A stretch of 6,876 nt of DNA from Chloroflexota bacterium (GTDB taxonomy: Bacteria; Chloroflexota; Anaerolineae; Anaerolineales; UBA4823), in contig JAJZSS010000081.1 of the NCBI GenBank assembly GCA_021849525.1, positions 1 to 6,876 on the forward strand, written 5' to 3'. The notes below the pieces were generated by a model that was given only the letters and a program-made list of their open reading frames with translations, had not been told where the DNA came from and did not search any database. Below are positions 6,469 to 6,876 of this stretch, piece after piece (position 1 is the first letter of the stretch; every line of letters begins with the position of its first letter). The position numbers were made by a program, and so were the translations under genes.

Positions 6469-6876
6469 GCTGGTCTTCTCCATCACAGCAGGTATCACCC
6501 ACAGCGATGGTTGTCCCGGCATCATTTACCAGGCGCAGGTGACCTCCGTAAGCCTCTAATAGCTGCGGTGCAGCCAGTACTTCGGCGGGCAAACCGAAAC
6601 CGATCATCTGCCGGTTGAGCAGCAGGATGCGGTCGAAGGAATCCTGGGCCAACTGCAGGTCGTGGGTGGAAGCCAGGATGGTCACATTGCGCTGGCGCAG
6701 TTCGTTGAGGATATTCAGGATTTCGCGTTGGGAGATGACATCCAGGCCGGTGAAAGGCTCATCCATCAGCATGAGTTCCGCTTCTTGAGCCAGGGCGCGG
6801 GCGATGAACATACGCTGTTGCTGCCCGCCGCTCAGCTCGTTGATCTGGCGCCTGGAGAGGCTCCCCAACCCAACCA
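6461..6876 (-). CDS. znuC: Metal ABC transporter ATP-binding protein, ZnuC-like (5' part outside window)
   Basis: This is the C-terminal 137 residues of the ATPase that powers the ZnuB permease. The frame is open to the right window edge; the TTG at 6868 is internal, not a start. Numbering visible residues from the edge, the ABC signature LSGGQQQR is at 14-21, Walker B LMLMDEP at 34-40, the D-loop GLD at 43-45 and the H-loop STHD at 69-72. All catalytic elements after Walker A are therefore intact; Walker A and the Q-loop lie outside. The LLEAYGGHL stretch is typical of the Zn/Mn ABC ATPase end. The last residues, DTCCDGEDQHD, are rich in possible metal ligands. The stop codon overlaps the znuB start by 8 bp (ATGATTGA on the - strand). 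No binding protein (ZnuA) is in the window; it may lie upstream. Confidence 0.93.
   Translation of the reverse strand, partial: VGLGSLSRRQINELSGGQQQRMFIARALAQEAELMLMDEPFTGLDVISQREILNILNELRQRNVTILASTHDLQLAQDSFDRILLLNRQMIGFGLPAEVLAAPQLLEAYGGHLRLVNDAGTTIAVGDTCCDGEDQHD
6475..6481 (-). promoter_or_regulatory. Ribosome binding site deciding the znuB start
   Basis: GGAGAAG on the - strand lies 6 nt before the ATG at 6468 and inside the znuC coding end. It supports 6468 rather than the earlier in-frame ATG at 6483, which overlaps this site. Confidence 0.65.

Noticed and set aside
6469..6525. Longer ZnuB start at 6525 or 6483
   Set aside because: The added residues are unlike any family N-terminus, and the GGAGAAG site points to 6468.
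1..6876. CRISPR array, tRNA/rRNA gene, insertion sequence or phage attachment site
   Set aside because: No spaced identical repeats, no tRNA-like cloverleaf, no transposase reading frame and no terminal inverted repeats were seen on either strand.

Overview
The window is a stretch of bacterial chromosome with tightly packed, mostly housekeeping genes and moderately high G+C coding sequence. The gene set and protein flavour suggest a Chloroflexota bacterium, most likely of the Anaerolineae type. The clues are the sulfite-oxidase-like C-terminus, the short RNase Z, FtsK directly followed by a CapA-like lipoprotein, and a ZnuC/ZnuB/Zur cluster. This assignment rests on recalled family resemblance only; no search was run.

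Layout from left to right. (1) 1-291, + strand: the C-terminal end of a sulfite-oxidase-like molybdopterin oxidoreductase whose start lies outside the window. (2) 308-1261, - strand: a complete RNase Z (rnz) starting at TTG and convergent with the first gene. (3) 1262-1537: the only substantial non-coding gap. It is AT-richer than its surroundings and separates the divergent rnz and ftsK. It carries a near-ideal extended -10 promoter towards ftsK, a 13-bp palindrome at the predicted transcription start, and five in-phase 11-bp repeats running up to the ftsK ribosome binding site. (4) 1538-3961, + strand: a complete FtsK/SpoIIIE DNA translocase with a histone-H1-like lysine/alanine-rich N-terminal tail. 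(5) 3962-5137, + strand: a CapA-like lipoprotein whose ATG directly follows the ftsK stop codon. Several residues expected in the metal-binding motifs of the family are replaced. (6) 6876-5134, - strand: a zinc or manganese uptake operon read leftwards, znuC (partial) to znuB to a Fur/Zur-type regulator. Its last gene shares a 4-bp CTAG with the end of the CapA-like gene, so both stop codons overlap.

Functionally there are two transcription units of interest. The rightward ftsK-capA pair joins chromosome translocation at the division septum to an envelope-anchored protein of unknown role. The leftward unit joins an ABC metal importer to a metal-sensing repressor that probably controls it. rnz supplies tRNA 3'-end maturation on its own. 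Nothing in the window looks like a mobile element, CRISPR array, RNA gene or defence island. The least ordinary signals are the ftsK leader repeats, the FtsK tail and the altered CapA-like protein.
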